Assembly (NCBI GenBank): GCA_963854835.1
Contig: OY978526.1
Span: forward strand, 90,303,846 to 90,367,845
Reading direction: 5' to 3'
Length of the DNA stretch: 64,000 nucleotides
From: Megamerina dolium
Lineage: Eukaryota; Arthropoda; Insecta; Diptera; Megamerinidae
The notes beneath the pieces were generated by a model. That model worked only from the letters and a program-made list of their open reading frames with translations, did not search any database and had not been told where the DNA came from. Shown here one piece after another: positions 44,407 to 57,156 of this stretch (position 1 is its first letter; each line of letters opens with the position of its first letter). The translations under genes were made by a program, and so were the position numbers.

Positions 44407-45429
44407 TGAAGGCGTATTTTTTTTAGTATTTTAGCGCCAAAATTAACATATTGGCAGAACTTGAGGAGATTTTGTATTTGCTTATTTAAAAAAAAAAAAA
44501 CAAAAAAAAAAATCTGAATCCATGCCTTTAATTTAATTTTTAAAACTTTTATGTATGGTATTTTTATTGAATTCAACTTTTATTTATTATTATTAGTATT
44601 TGTTTATTCTTCGCATTTGTCATTTAAGATTTAATGTACTGATATATGTATGTATATGTATAGGTATTCGCCTTTCTACACCCCCCAAAGCCGCCCCGCA
44701 TAATTTCAATAATGTAAATTAGTCGCAAAAATAATACAATAATACAAGAATTAAAAATAAATTAAGTTAAATTATTTCAAAATAAATATATATAAAATGC
44801 ATTTCATTTTTATTAAACTCATTACAATTCTTTATTTTTTTTTTACTTAATCAATTCGCTTTGTTCGATTCATTTAAACACATTTTATGTGTATGGGTGT
44901 GTGTGTGTGTTTTCCACATTAATGGCCGTTAGTTGTAACGAAAACATTGCTATTTAAATAGTTTGATAGTTTGATTACAAAAAGATCTTCCTTTCGTTTT
45001 TTTTGCTTACGGCTGCACTTTCATTCTTAATTATAATAGTGTGTAAATGATTTATCCCAATTATAACTAAAAAAATTATACAATTTTAAAAACTAAACTA
45101 AAAATTGTAAGGCCTATACTTAAACACATTAAAAGCAGAACAAATATAAATAACAAATAAATGCCATTCATTAAAACACATGATTGTGTAAAAGAAATAC
45201 CAATAAAATTTCCAATAAATATGCATATGCGTGTGTATGAAAGGTGAGTGTGAGTGTACATGTATATGTGTGTGTATATATAAATAATAATAATATGCAA
45301 ATAACTTAATAAAGAACAAATATATGTACGTGTAAGTTATTATAAATTAAATAGAATTAGGTGGAATAAAAGAATAGCAGAATAGAAATATATTATGTGT
45401 GTGTATGTGTGTGTGTGTATGTTACAATT
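44407..45429. other. Convergent 3' region between Sirt7 and Cul5
   Basis: About 1 kb between two tail-to-tail genes. AATAAA-like words near 44755-44785 may end Sirt7. CA/GT microsatellites lie near 44895 and 45230-45270. No gene seen. The two transcripts may overlap here, which I cannot show. Confidence 0.5.
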
Positions 45430-48314
45430 TTAGGCCATATAAATAAATGTATTAATATCGTCATCATCACGACGCATATATTTATGTTCGATTAACCATT
45501 CCAATTGCTCTTTAATCATTTTCTTCGATGGCAAGAACATATTTTTCAATATATCAATGAGTTCAGCCTAGCAAAAAGTAAGTGGAGTCGATTAATTAAG
45601 GATTCTATTCACATTTTCACATCGATGAACAACAAACTTACTTGCAATGTTGCATTATTCATGCGTTTACGCATTTTCAATATTTTTATAATCGCTTCCT
45701 GAGTGCGTAGTATACGTAGTTGTACAATCGATTGATTGTCCTCCTGTTGTGAACGTTCCGTGCTTAATTGCAAACGACCAATCAAATTTAACTGCAATGA
45801 AATAATAATAAGCATCGTGTGCATAATACATAAGAAAGTGAAATTTATGTACCTTTCCTCTTCGTTGCGATTTGCCATTTTTAACAATGGCAAACTCTTG
45901 ATTTATATAAAACAAAGTATTTTCGGTAAAGTCTTTTGGTGTTGTGGCAACCGTTGGTTCCATCAGTAATATTTGTTTTTTTAATTTTGGAAATGCCACC
46001 AGCGACCACAGTGTACGACGCAATTCAGGATCTACAATGGCAAACAAATACATATTTTGATTTTACACACAGACACACACACACACACACACCTGGCAAT
46101 TCAGTAGCCAAACGTAAATTCTCATAGGATATTTTATCGTCGGGACGTTGATTCCAGGCAAATAGTACAGCCATTTGAAATGTGGTCACATCCAAATCGT
46201 AACGTCCGAAATTATTTACAAATGTTATTGTGCCATTGCTCATATGATGATACCATTGTAATTTACGGCCGGAATGTTTTTTCTTATAAAACTCCTCAAC
46301 ATCGGGAATGTAATCTTCCAATTCTAATGGCAAACTGACAGAAACACGCTCGGAACAGCGTGCCCATGCGCCAGCATTTAATATTCTAATATTGATGGCA
46401 TCATGACGACCTGTTGAATTGCGAAATTGTGTATTTAAATCTTCACTAACCTGAGAAATATAAGATGAAATGTTATTATAAAGAGGATAAAAATAAAAAT
46501 TGTACACCCATATATGACTTACTTTAATGTCTTGGAACATTCTGGCTAGCCTATTGACATAATCTGCTGGCATGCCAACTTCGCGTAACCATTCAACAAT
46601 ATCCTCCTCCTTTTCACTATCAGCTGAAGTGCCCAGAATCAGCCTATGGGAAAAAAACGAATATAATCTAGCACACATTTTTGGCGCATTTCAGCATAGT
46701 TACCTTCTTGTCAAATGTACTTTGTGATAACGCATAAATACATCTTTATTATTAACATATTTGAGCACGAGTAAGACATCTCTTAAACGTGCATCGATCT
46801 GTTCACTGGTTAGTCTTTTGCTTAGTGGTGTACGACGTAGTAGCATGTCGCAATAATTCGCCAACAATTCGGGACATTTACTTTCAGGTGCCGTATACTT
46901 GACACCACGATTTGCAATGCCCGTAGGCAACTCCAACTATGGGATAAAAGTAATTACAATCAAATCAAAATGACATCTGACGTGCATTCGTTGTACCCAC
47001 CTTAAAAACACTTGTATCATTGACTACAGTTTTGAAAGCTTTATCGCGTGCAGTTAGAAATCGTGGATCATCATTGAATGCATTCTTGACTAAATCACTG
47101 AATTTATTGAAAAGTTCCAATAGTCGTTCCACATACTTTTCCGAATCTTGTGTTATAATATCTGATGCTGAGAGCATATCTGCTAGACCAGCGGAAACGA
47201 TATGACTTTCCAAGTCGCGCAACATTGGTTCGACACCATTTGGTACCCGATCCAGTAGGCGAAACATTAAATTCAAGCGATCTGTCTCATATTGCTTAAT
47301 GAGTGACGCACATTCGGCAATGATTGTGTTCATGTGATCGCCGACGAGCACTTTAACACATGTCTGCGCTAGAACATTGTAACTGCTCGGTTCGAGATAA
47401 CGCTTTGCTCGCGCCTCTTCCTCACGCAATTTAGCATCAGCGTATTTCATAAATGCCAACACACCATTCGCTTGTTGTTGCTCTGTTGCCTGCAGACGAT
47501 AAAATGCTGCTGTCGCCTCTAGATATGCCGCTTCAAAATTCTCTCGATATATTTCCAATTTATCATCGGGATTCGAACATAGGTTTACATAGCTCTCGCG
47601 CACACCAATCACTAATTGTGCATCGTAGGCATCACCATTGCGTTCAGCATGCACAATTCGCATTGCGGACTCTTGTAGGCGGTCCTTGATGTCACGAAAT
47701 ATATTCTCATTCCACGAGTCGAGCATCAGTTTTCTCACAATGCTATCCTCAGTGGGATTCTTTTTGGAAGATGATGTCGGTGCTGTGGCGGACGTTGAAG
47801 AAGACGACGAAGCACCAGCATTTGCATTAGTTGTATTACTGGCTGAGGAACTGGTTGCGGACGCGGCTGTATTTGCAGATGTCGATGAGGAGGATGGCGC
47901 TTTACACTGCAGCGCCTGTTCCAATTGACGAAAAGGCAACGGCAGGTAACTGGACTGTGTGAAAAATTTACGCCACTCCACAATGTATGTCATGAGCAGT
48001 GCCTGTTCACCGCGTTGTGATTGTACTTTACGCTGGGCATGCACAATGAATTCCACTATATCGGTGCGCAAGCATTCGTAGATTTTCGTTGCACCCTTCT
48101 CATCCCAGAGACACACCAAATGGACACCATAAAAGAGATCTTGCCATTCTACTTGTGAGACGGTTTCCTGCTTGAGCAACTTCAGCACTATTAGACGCAT
48201 TTGTGGCCAAACATCCTCAAAGGAACGTTGCCCTTTGCCCTATATTCAAGAAGACAGTATGGGGTATAGTAAACGGCATGTATCATCGATAGCAATACTA
48301 CATACCTTTAACAT
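45430..48314 (-). CDS. Cul5: Cullin-5, scaffold of CRL5 ubiquitin ligases
   Basis: Binds Rbx2 at its C-terminus and elongin BC/SOCS-box adaptors at its N-terminus to direct substrate ubiquitination. Eight coding exons, 5' to 3': 48314-48306, 48239-47001, 46936-46704, 46643-46523, 46450-46093, 46031-45853, 45791-45642, 45567-45430. All splice sites are GT/AG and phases agree; 808 residues (human 780). Recognised blocks: VEWRKFFTQSSYLPLPFRQL, EDSIVRKLMLDSWNENIF, ESKCPELLANYCDMLLRRTP, EEFYKKKHSGRKLQWYH, AVLFAWNQRP, and the neddylation segment IVQLRILRTQEAIIKILKMR with Lys752 as predicted NEDD8 acceptor; it ends DDINTFIYMA. A Ser/Ala/Thr-rich insertion (about 117-161) interrupts the first cullin repeat and is species-specific. 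The first coding exon encodes only Met-Leu-Lys; an in-frame stop lies 11 codons upstream. Confidence 0.97.
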
Positions 48315-49590
48315 ATTATTCAGTATATCCTTTTTTTTTGAGATTTATTATTGTTACTGTTTTTCTTTGTTAAATTGGTTCTATTACATTAATTTACTCT
48401 TGATTTTTTTTTAATCTGATTATTTGAAAATATGTGCAATTCCGGTTTTCTTTTACTCTAATTAAGGAAACATTTATTTTAATTGTTACTTGTTTGTAGC
48501 ACACTCGATCAATCGTTTACGAGATTAATAACTTTATTTCAGTTTACTTAATAATATTTCACAGACACATCTCCTACAATTTGCAAAAAATTCGGAAAAT
48601 ATTTAACTATAATTTGCACAGCTGTTGGCCGTGTTTAGTTTTGTCAGTGTTGGAAAATACTAAGATCATGGTTTGTGCATTAATTTTGAATCCTTGAGGG
48701 AATCTTGTATTCTACAATTCAAATAACTTTTAAAGGATATGTAAAAAAAAAAAGTCCCTATAACAAAAAAGATCAGATTTTTTCGAATCTTATGTAGAAG
48801 TGCTCATAATAAGTTCTAAATAGTGATCATAAAAACTCATAAATTCGATGAATTATGAGCACAGCTCTTTTATGAGTCTTAATGAAATATTTTTTGAGTG
48901 GTTTGCTGTTAAGAAACTGCTACCGAAATACATTTGAATAAATTTGTGAGTGTGTATGAAAGTAGAAATTGTGGAGTAGTCGGTAATGAGCACGATGTCA
49001 TTGAAAAGTGCAAACGTTTTTTTTAAAGGCAAACATTTTCTCCACAATAATATATATTTGATAAAATTTTAAATATGAAATAAGAATATATTAAAAAACA
49101 CATAAGCCAAATATACTGGACGAGTAAAATGGGAAGAATATATGAACACATACTGGAAAGCTAGAAAGACAAACAAAATTCTGATTATTTTTAAAGTCAA
49201 ATTTCTGAACGCTCTGAATCCACTTTATTGCGATAATTACAGTGTATTTTCCGCTGTATTAGTTGTCAATAAAGTTGTGATGAGTTGAATACTTTCTGAA
49301 CTCAAGTAAATCAAGAACAAAAAATCGATAAAAAATCAAATGTAACCGAGTACAAAATACTCGACTGGTCACATCTCTAACTGTCAACATTTACTTCAAC
49401 CTTCTCATACTTACGTCTTATTCGTTGGTATTTTCTTAGAGTTTATTTTTATTCGGACTTTTCGTTCTACGTGCTGAGATTATAAGTTTTGCGTAAAAAA
49501 ATACAAGTACATTACAAAAGTTTCTTAAAAAAATAACATCTAATTGAATCGATATAAAAAATTTGGCCAAATAAATTACAAATTAATAAA
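48315..49590. other. Divergent promoter region between Cul5 and Ccm3
   Basis: Cul5 (minus) and Ccm3 (plus) are head to head, so both promoters and 5' untranslated regions should lie in this 1.3 kb. ATCGATA-type words near 49325 and 49550 resemble part of the DRE promoter element TATCGATA, but none is complete. No TATA box stands out. No coding similarity. Confidence 0.5.
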
Positions 49591-50647
49591 ATGACCATGG
49601 GTGAAGCGCCAACATCGTCACTTGTCTTACCCGTAATATTAAAGCCAATTTTGATGCAGGTAGGTGGTGTCAGTATAAATATATTTGCATATGTGTGTAT
49701 GAGTGTGTGTGTGTGTGTGCTGGCATTAATTTAATTAATTGAATATTTACTGTTTGTAGTTGGAACGTCGTGATGTTGTTGCTGCTCAGACATTACGTTC
49801 ATCAATATTGAAGTGTGAACAAAATAATCCAGGTCTATGTTATGATCTTATATTGGCGATTATAAGGCGGGCAGAACTCAATGTAAATCTCAATGAGGCT
49901 GTGCTACGCTTACAGGGCAATATTACAGAGGCAGATAGTATGTATATGTGTATGTATATATTTCGACACACTTGGCTCAATTTCTTATTTGTATTTTCAA
50001 GTGAACGAATATCGTTTGACACGCACTGAAGAGCCATTCCAGGAATTAAATCGGAAATCAGTTGCCCTCAAGGTCATACTCAGCCGCATTCCAGATGAAA
50101 TCACAGACCGTAAAACTTTCTTGGAAACAATCAAGTAACTTTTTAGCTCATTTTACACGTTGATATTTTCTAAATTGTTTTTGTTTTTTTTTATTTTTTG
50201 CCATATCTAATTACATAAATATTCATTTTCAAGGGAAATTGCAAGCGCCATTAAGAAATTATTAGATGTTGTCAATGAGATTGGTTCATTCATTCCGGGT
50301 GTAACCGGAAAACAAGCAGTGGAGCAACGTAAAAAAGAGTTTGTCAAATATTCCAAAAAATTTAGTACAACACTGAAAGAGTACTTTAAAGAGGGACAGT
50401 AAGTGAATTCCAATATTTCAATTTATGTTGTCACTTTATAAATTTGCTATTTTTCCACAAAACTTCTCTTAATACTATCTATACATACATTTTAATTACA
50501 TTTCAGTACATTAAGAAATTTTAAAATGATAAATTTTTGTTTTTTTTTGCAATTATTTTCAGATCGAATGCTGTATTTATAAGTGCACTTTATCTAATAC
50601 GACAAACAAATCAAATAATGCTAACGGTTAAAAGCAAATGCGAATAA
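49591..50647 (+). CDS. Ccm3: Cerebral cavernous malformation 3 / PDCD10 orthologue
   Basis: Adaptor that dimerises with GCKIII kinases and joins the STRIPAK complex; in flies it acts in tracheal tube development. Exons 49591-49659, 49760-49937, 50002-50134, 50234-50398, 50563-50647; GT/AG introns and consistent phases; 209 residues (human 212). Sequence matches to the family: [16 protein letters not shown] (dimerisation helices), [13 protein letters not shown] [31 protein letters not shown] (near-identical to human) and the C-terminal four-helix FAT-homology region [20 protein letters not shown]. It ends [14 protein letters not shown]. Two ATGs (codons 1 and 3) are possible starts; I chose the first. 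An AATAAA overlaps the stop codon and another follows at 50651. Confidence 0.96.
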
Positions 50648-51450
50648 AGAAATAAAAGAATGGTGGCATAAAAACAATATCTAAAGTAATTAAATAAAAT
50701 ATAAATTAGATGAAATACAAAAAAAAAAAAAAACAAGAAAATACAATATTTATCGATGTTTTACTCCTTCGCTCAGGAATGGGAGTTTTTAGCAAAATGG
50801 AAAAATTTTAATGAAATGAAAAACGAAAAATGTTAATTACAATAAAATATTCAATTTAATTCACTATCATTTCTATGATTTTGTTTGTATGTTTTTTCCT
50901 TTAGTTTATATATTTGCGCAGTCTACTACTACTACTAGACTTAATATTATATATAGTATGTTGTATTAATTTACTAATTATTGAATACATATACATCATT
51001 ATTTTTTAAAAACGTAATTAATGTAAATAATTCGTTTTTTAATCTAATTATTCTGTTTAAATTTTTCATTTGGAAATATAAAAAAAAAAAAAATTATTAA
51101 ATTTAAAATATGTATTAAAGGAAGAATTTAACAATAATATATATATGTATTGAATTTTAACTGTTTTTAATTGTTAGAAAGTGAAATGAAACATTAATTC
51201 AAATAAATATATATATACATACATAAATATGAAAGAAAAATGTAAATATAATTCTTTTATTGAATGTTGTTCTAGTGGAAGAGCAATACAATCTTGGTAG
51301 TGAACGATAAGTAGGAATTTATCGACGAACTTGGAATAAATATTTATTTTTAAATATTTCTGATTTTTTTCATGTTGAGGTTACTGACTAAATCCGGCTT
51401 TCCGGAAAATCTTTTCTTCTTTTTAATCTCTATAGCTTATGCAGTATTAG
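50648..51450. other. Ccm3 3' flank, AT-rich
   Basis: Contains AATAAA at 50651-50656 just after the Ccm3 stop. Otherwise homopolymer-rich DNA without recognised genes. Confidence 0.5.
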
Positions 51451-51620
51451 CGCGTTAGGGCAAAATCATACCCTTCTAGCATGTGTGTCTGGAAAGTGTA
51501 TAATTACTCCTGTCACGACCCTCAACAGGCGTCTATCTAGACTGAGACGACTCTTTGTGCTGATTCCGTTCGGTATTGACCGTATTAGAGCGTGTACAAT
51601 AAGATCAAGAAGTATGTAGT
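51450..51620 (-). mobile_element. Possible non-LTR retrotransposon C-terminal fragment
   Basis: The minus-strand peptide SLDRRLLRVVTGVIIHFPDT resembles the stretch after RNase H in I/Loa-type LINEs (pattern L-R-x-x-x-G-x-x-T-G-H). It is short and isolated, so the call is tentative. Confidence 0.4.
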
Positions 51621-52229
51621 CAAAAAGGAAATGTACGTTTTTTGCGCCAAACAAGTTTTTTCTCTCATTTTATTACAAAACATAATTTTTATTCATCGGA
51701 TGTTATATAGTTATATATCCAAATTCGCAATTTTTTTTCTGATTGCTTTTAGAATAAGTGGAAAAAGGGTTAAAATTCATATCGGAGTGAAATATGTTGC
51801 TTAGGTACATATATTAAAATTTTATGGGGAATAATTTTGTAGAACTTTTTAACCCGTTAGGTTTCTCACGAAAGGGCCATTTTGAGCACTTTTTTGGAAA
51901 GTCTGAATAAAATGGCATTTATAAGGTCGATAGAGGGTTAAAATGTTTTAGAATATTATTCGCTGGAAAATTTCACTTGGGGTATTCTCAGACAAAATCT
52001 TTATACAAGGAACGTAAAAGTCCACAGAAAATAAAAACAAATATGTCCCCTTAAAATATGCAACTTTTTATGCATTATATATCGCATATTGCAGTCATCG
52101 CTATCATCAGAAACTGAGTTACACATGATGTTCTCATGTGACTTCACTGCTGATTTCTTAAAAGATTTCGAGACGAGTTTAGCATTTTCGCTTTTTGCTG
52201 TCGACAAGTGGGAAAAGTTAATAAGTTTG
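51621..52229. other. Intergenic AT-rich DNA
   Basis: No coding similarity, RNA gene or element ends recognised. Confidence 0.45.
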
Positions 52230-52380
52230 TTCGCTTACATTACCATCACTTTCTGTCATTAAGAGAGTAAAAACTAATTACATTATCAATGTGACAAAAT
52301 ATGCAGAACGTATGCGAACGGAAACCTATCAGAAACTTGCAAATTGACAATCACAGTACGTAATTGACAGCTGGATTTTT
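52230..52380 (+). mobile_element. Related copy of the intron-1 MITE (interior fragment)
   Basis: Shares with 3855-3990 the ordered words CTTACATTAC, TGACAAAAT, CTATCAGAAACTTG, AAATTGACA and GTAATTGACAGCTGGATTT. The terminal repeats of the 3756-4227 element are not recognisable here, so this is a truncated or diverged member. Confidence 0.65.
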
Positions 52381-55300
52381 TTTCTAAGGGTGATGGAATG
52401 TGATGGCAAAAATTTTACTCTTCAATTTTCATGCTCTCATTTTTGGATTCTCTGTCACAAAAAATCGGTTGCGCGAACGCTTTCCTGTTCACAATTGTTC
52501 AAAGAAATTGACTTTTATAGAAGAATAAACCAATGTTAAAGTTGTACAAAATGTTCTCAATTTATAAAACTTGAACAACTGCATATATATAATAATGCTG
52601 TGTGTTGTAGAGAAATAGACGAACAGAGTATTTTCGTACCTTTTGGGGAATTTTGTAAGAAATTAACTAAAGAGAACATCACTGCCAGTAAGACTGCCGA
52701 AAATGTCAAAATTGCCACAAACATTCTTCCTATGATATCACCTTAGTTTTATTACACCATGGTTAAGATTACATTGGAAAGAGCAAAATACATTTCCAAT
52801 GACAGCCAAATGTCATTTACCATTATTAAAATTGGTACAATGTCATACACAACATGGCGCATGCTTTTATAATTTCCTTTTCCTTTCACAAAACGAAACG
52901 AGTAGTATTGTATTTTGATAAGAAACACAATGTACATACTACATATATCGTAGGAAAATAGAGTAACGAGTATTTTGTTCGTCACATTACGACGACTTTT
53001 TCATACGTATATACTCGTATGTAGAAAGAAGAGAAAAATAACTATTCAGAGAATTAGAGAAGTTCAAACGTAGAGATGGAGAGCATAATGTGAATGATGT
53101 GCAATGGTTATAGCAAAAAATCGATTCTTTTCCAGCGAAAAAATCCGTACAAACAGCAATAGTATTAGTAGTAGTAGCAGTAGTGGATTCGTTGTGTGTG
53201 CTCGTTGAAAACAACCGAACTGAACGACCGAGGATGACCCACTTTTCGGGGTTTTCGCAATAAGACAAGCATATTTTTTTTCTTTTCTAAGTAGAATTTA
53301 ACAAAATATATATAATATACATAATTGTAAAAATTAATAGTAAATAAATTTGTAGAAAAAGAAGAAAATAATTTATAGCAAGAAATAATGAGTTTACGTG
53401 CAAATTGAGTTCAAGTACGAAACGGAAGAAATATAGAAAGAAAAAAAAAAACGCGTAACGAGTCGACTTCTGTAACTTCTAACGGTATTATATCCCGAAG
53501 CAAAAAAAAAAAATATATATATATAAAAATTATCGCTCTATACATCAAAATGTAGCAGAAAAATTGAAGCAGAAGATGAAATTGTTAAAAATTGTGTTGA
53601 AATCATTTTTTCGCCATTATAAAAATAAATAAATATGTATTATATATTTATTGTGTAATATATAAGTAGAAGTATTCATATACATACATGTAAAATAATG
53701 TAATATAATATGCGCTTCAAGTGCAAAAAAAATGAAAAAATGTGAATAAGAAAAAAAGTTTCGAATGTAGAAAATGAAAATATGTACAATAGTTTTCAAA
53801 AATTGGTCAGACGGCAAGAAAAATCGTTGAAATTAGTTATGGGAAAAAATTTCCAAAAAGGAAAAATAGGTATATGTAATTTCTTCAAGGCATATCGATA
53901 AAAAAAAAAATTACACACATATACTCTCGTACGATTCCATATCCATACGCATTGATTGACTGACTGACTGGCTGGCTGGCCGCAAACGATTTCAAATAAA
54001 TGCTTTCATAGAGCATAATAGTATAATAGAAAAGTAAGTAAAATTGCTCAAAACAAAAAATCAAACACTATCTATATTTTATAATAAATTGATGAACAAT
54101 TTATATGTGTGTGTGTGTGTGTATATACCTATGGGTATCTACATACATACATATGTACCTATGAATGTACTAACTTATCGTAATACATATTTTTAATATT
54201 CACGCAAAATAAATAATGGTATGGTGTTGCTGTTTGTTGTATAATGTGCAAAGGTTAAAGAGAAAGAGAGCAAGAGTGAAAGAGAAAGAGTGAAAACTGT
54301 GTGGAAAAAATGCCCACTTTATTCAGTTGCCATTGCTATTTTTCGTCCCCGTCGTTGCTGCAGCCGTTGTTTTTGCATTCAGGGTGTGTGTTTTCACGCA
54401 CATAAGTCGCTTTGCGTGCGTGTGTTCGCTTTGTATTTTGGTATATTAATATGTATGTGGTATACTAAATATATGATATAGTGTAGGAGTATGCAGGTGG
54501 TGCGCTTTTGGAGTGGGTTTCTGATATTTTTACACTTTTGCTATTCTACTGTTATTGTTGTTGTTGTTACTTTCCATTATACTGTACTCCATTACACATT
54601 GTACTTTTTGTTGTTGTTTTGGTTTTTGTTCCAAATCATGAACGTATTAAAATGTAAACGTACAGCAAATAGCTGCCACATATTATGTGACTATTTGCTA
54701 TTGTTGTTATTATTGTTGTTATGCGTAAAATTTTGCGATAAAAATACCTTCCATTATTATTGTTTTATTAAAAAAAGACACGAAGCTCCTATGAAATATT
54801 ACTATGCTTACATTACATTAGAATGGTTCAGGCTTTCTTGAGTTCAAATTCAAATTTGGAATGAGCTTTTTCACTTTTTTTTGCTTGTAATCCATTCTTT
54901 GTACGTGGAAATTTTGACAATGATAGGTTAAATAAAATTTAAGGAGGAACAGTAGTTAGTAGAATTTATAAATTAGAATTCAGTAGCACAAAAAACCATG
55001 CAGCGCTCAAGTCTGAAATATGCTTTATTGCAATTGTAGAGAAGCTGTTCAATAACATAAGTCCGAAAAGCCTGAAAAGCCTGAATGTTGCCAAATTTCG
55101 AACTTGTTTCAGGCTTTGGAAGGCTTTTCAATTTGACGTTGTGCTTATTTGGATCAAATCAACTTTACTTTTGTGAACCACTTTAATATACATACAAACA
55201 CATATGCATGTGTGTATGTGTGCGTATATTTTTGGGTGAGAGGAAGCGTGTATGTATCAACGCACATTTGCACATTACACAACCGTGCGTTAGAAATTTT

Positions 55301-56600
55301 ATGAGTAATAATTCAAAACTAATATGTAATAGGATATAAGTGGAACATAAATGGTCATCGTTTAATTTAAATTTCAAGAAATAACTCAAAAAATTATTGT
55401 GAAAGGTAATATCGACTTTACGGTCGAATTTTCAGTATACATATTTGATGCCAATAGAAACCGGCAAGATGTTCTTTATATCTAGTGAACTTGTTGGTCA
55501 TGTTACGTTTGGATAGGACGAGATTAGCTGATTTCAGATGGCAAAACTATTGTGATGTAGTTGTTTCGTGAGTTTAGGGTTTTCCTCCTCATTGCTATTC
55601 TAATCGTATAACTATTACTCAAAGTGGGCATTGTATTGGCAGTTTGGGTGTTGAAGGAGGTCACAAGGACACGCCGCAGAAAATATTGTAAGCGATTTGC
55701 CATCGTGAAGTAATTACAATATCTACGTTTTTTTTTCAGATTTTTGTCTTTATTAAAGCTTATTATTAAAATCCAATGTTTTATTTTGATGCTCCACCCT
55801 AATATATAGGTTTATTCATGTTAATTATTGAAAGCATAATTCGAAGAGATACGTTAATATATAAAATATGATGTCTATGTATAATGTACTAGTATGTACA
55901 TATTTAAATGCTTTACATATAACTAATTTTGCAATATTTTAACAAATTTTTGTTGTAACAAAATGGTAAAAATAAAATTTTATAGCCAACGAAATGCAAA
56001 CGTCACAACTAAACCTTTTATTCATTTATCTTATCGTTGCACTGTCTTGCACTTGCTTTCATATGAAAGAAGAGATGAAAAAAATGCATTTAATTTATTT
56101 GATAACCGCATCTGCCAAAAATTAGGTTAATAGAGTGTAAAACAAAAAGTATATACACATAAATAAATATGTATGTTGTGCAAAAAAAAAATCAAAAAAA
56201 AAAAAAAACAGTAACACACATTCATACACACAGAAATATACTTTCACACTATGTACTTATTTAACCTACTTTCATGCAGGAGTAAAAACACAGGTCACAT
56301 CATTCACTATGTATGTATTGCTTCTACCGCAGCTAATTCATTGCTTTAAGAATAATTCATTAAAATTTTAAAAATTATTTTCCGATTTAAACACGTAAAT
56401 ATTTGTAGTTATTTATACACTACATAAAAGGAATGACTTTATAAAACGTAATAAATTCGCTCTGCAACACCATGATAGTATAAAGTTTTAAGTTCGTAAC
56501 AGTATGCAGTTATTAGATAAGCACGTGTTATATTAATTGTCATGCCATGTGGTATAGGATAGTTCTTGCAGTACTCGATTCTGACGAGTTAATTTTCGAC
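52381..56600. other. Gene-empty intergenic region; possible untranslated exons
   Basis: No protein homology in any frame. About 53040-54300 is purine-rich with scattered repeats (CAG/TAG runs, GT microsatellite near 54105-54122, AG-rich tract near 54255-54290), reminiscent of long 5' untranslated regions of regulatory genes in flies, but I cannot demonstrate an exon. A foldback sits at 55065-55129. Confidence 0.4.
55065..55129. repeat. Short hairpin-forming inverted repeat
   Basis: GAAAAGCCTGAAAAGCCTGA (from 55065, 21-nt arm) pairs with the arm 55108-55129, leaving a 22-nt loop. The arms differ at only a few positions. It could be a remnant of a foldback element or a stable RNA hairpin. Confidence 0.6.
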
Positions 56601-57000
56601 GACTTTTTGATATAAATCGGGTCATATAAATGTTCGTTTTCAGAGCGTCAATAATTTGACATTTGTCGGCATATCATAAGCACGGATCTTTGCATAATCG
56701 CACTGAAAGAAATACAGGTGCGACAAAACACATGATCTTGGTTGCCAATTTACATCACAAAATGTGAAATTACACATTGATTTGCGCAATAAAGTCAAAA
56801 TGGGTCATGTTGCTTGAGATATGGCACCGTTTTGTTGTAGCCACATATATTTTCAATTTGAGACAAAAAAAAAAACGGTTGTAGCTTCGTCATTCTTGAA
56901 GAAGTTCGAGTCAACGACATCTCCAGAACAAATTGCGCACCATATAGAGCATTTTTGCATTTGTAGTGGTCTTGGATAATCATATGAGTATTCTCACTGT
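56600..57000 (-). mobile_element. Tc1/mariner-superfamily (DUF4817-type) transposase relic
   Basis: Minus-strand reading frames give RPLQMQKCSIWCAICSGDVV, then FFKNDEATTV, then after a gap LQQNGAIS...TLLRKSM (equivalent to the QQDGATxH catalytic block with Asp changed to Asn) and a short C-terminal segment. These blocks characterise a group of insect and invertebrate DDE transposases with the WC(A/G)LW...GPYFFE signature. Stops, a frameshift and internal deletion inactivate it. Confidence 0.65.
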
Positions 57001-57156
57001 CTCAGATACGAACATTTTAGTTATTCATGTATTCGCTACTTTTGTTCGAACAATCTTCATTTAATTATTGCTCTTGAGGCACTTAATTAGCACATGCTCT
57101 ACGCATTCCGTCATCATATGGATTCTTTGTTTCTTGTTAGTTATTTGTTTATTATA

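Noticed and set aside
53600..54841. Short hydrophobic open frames as small membrane proteins
   Set aside because: Low-complexity AT-rich frames, no conservation evidence, no plausible neighbours.
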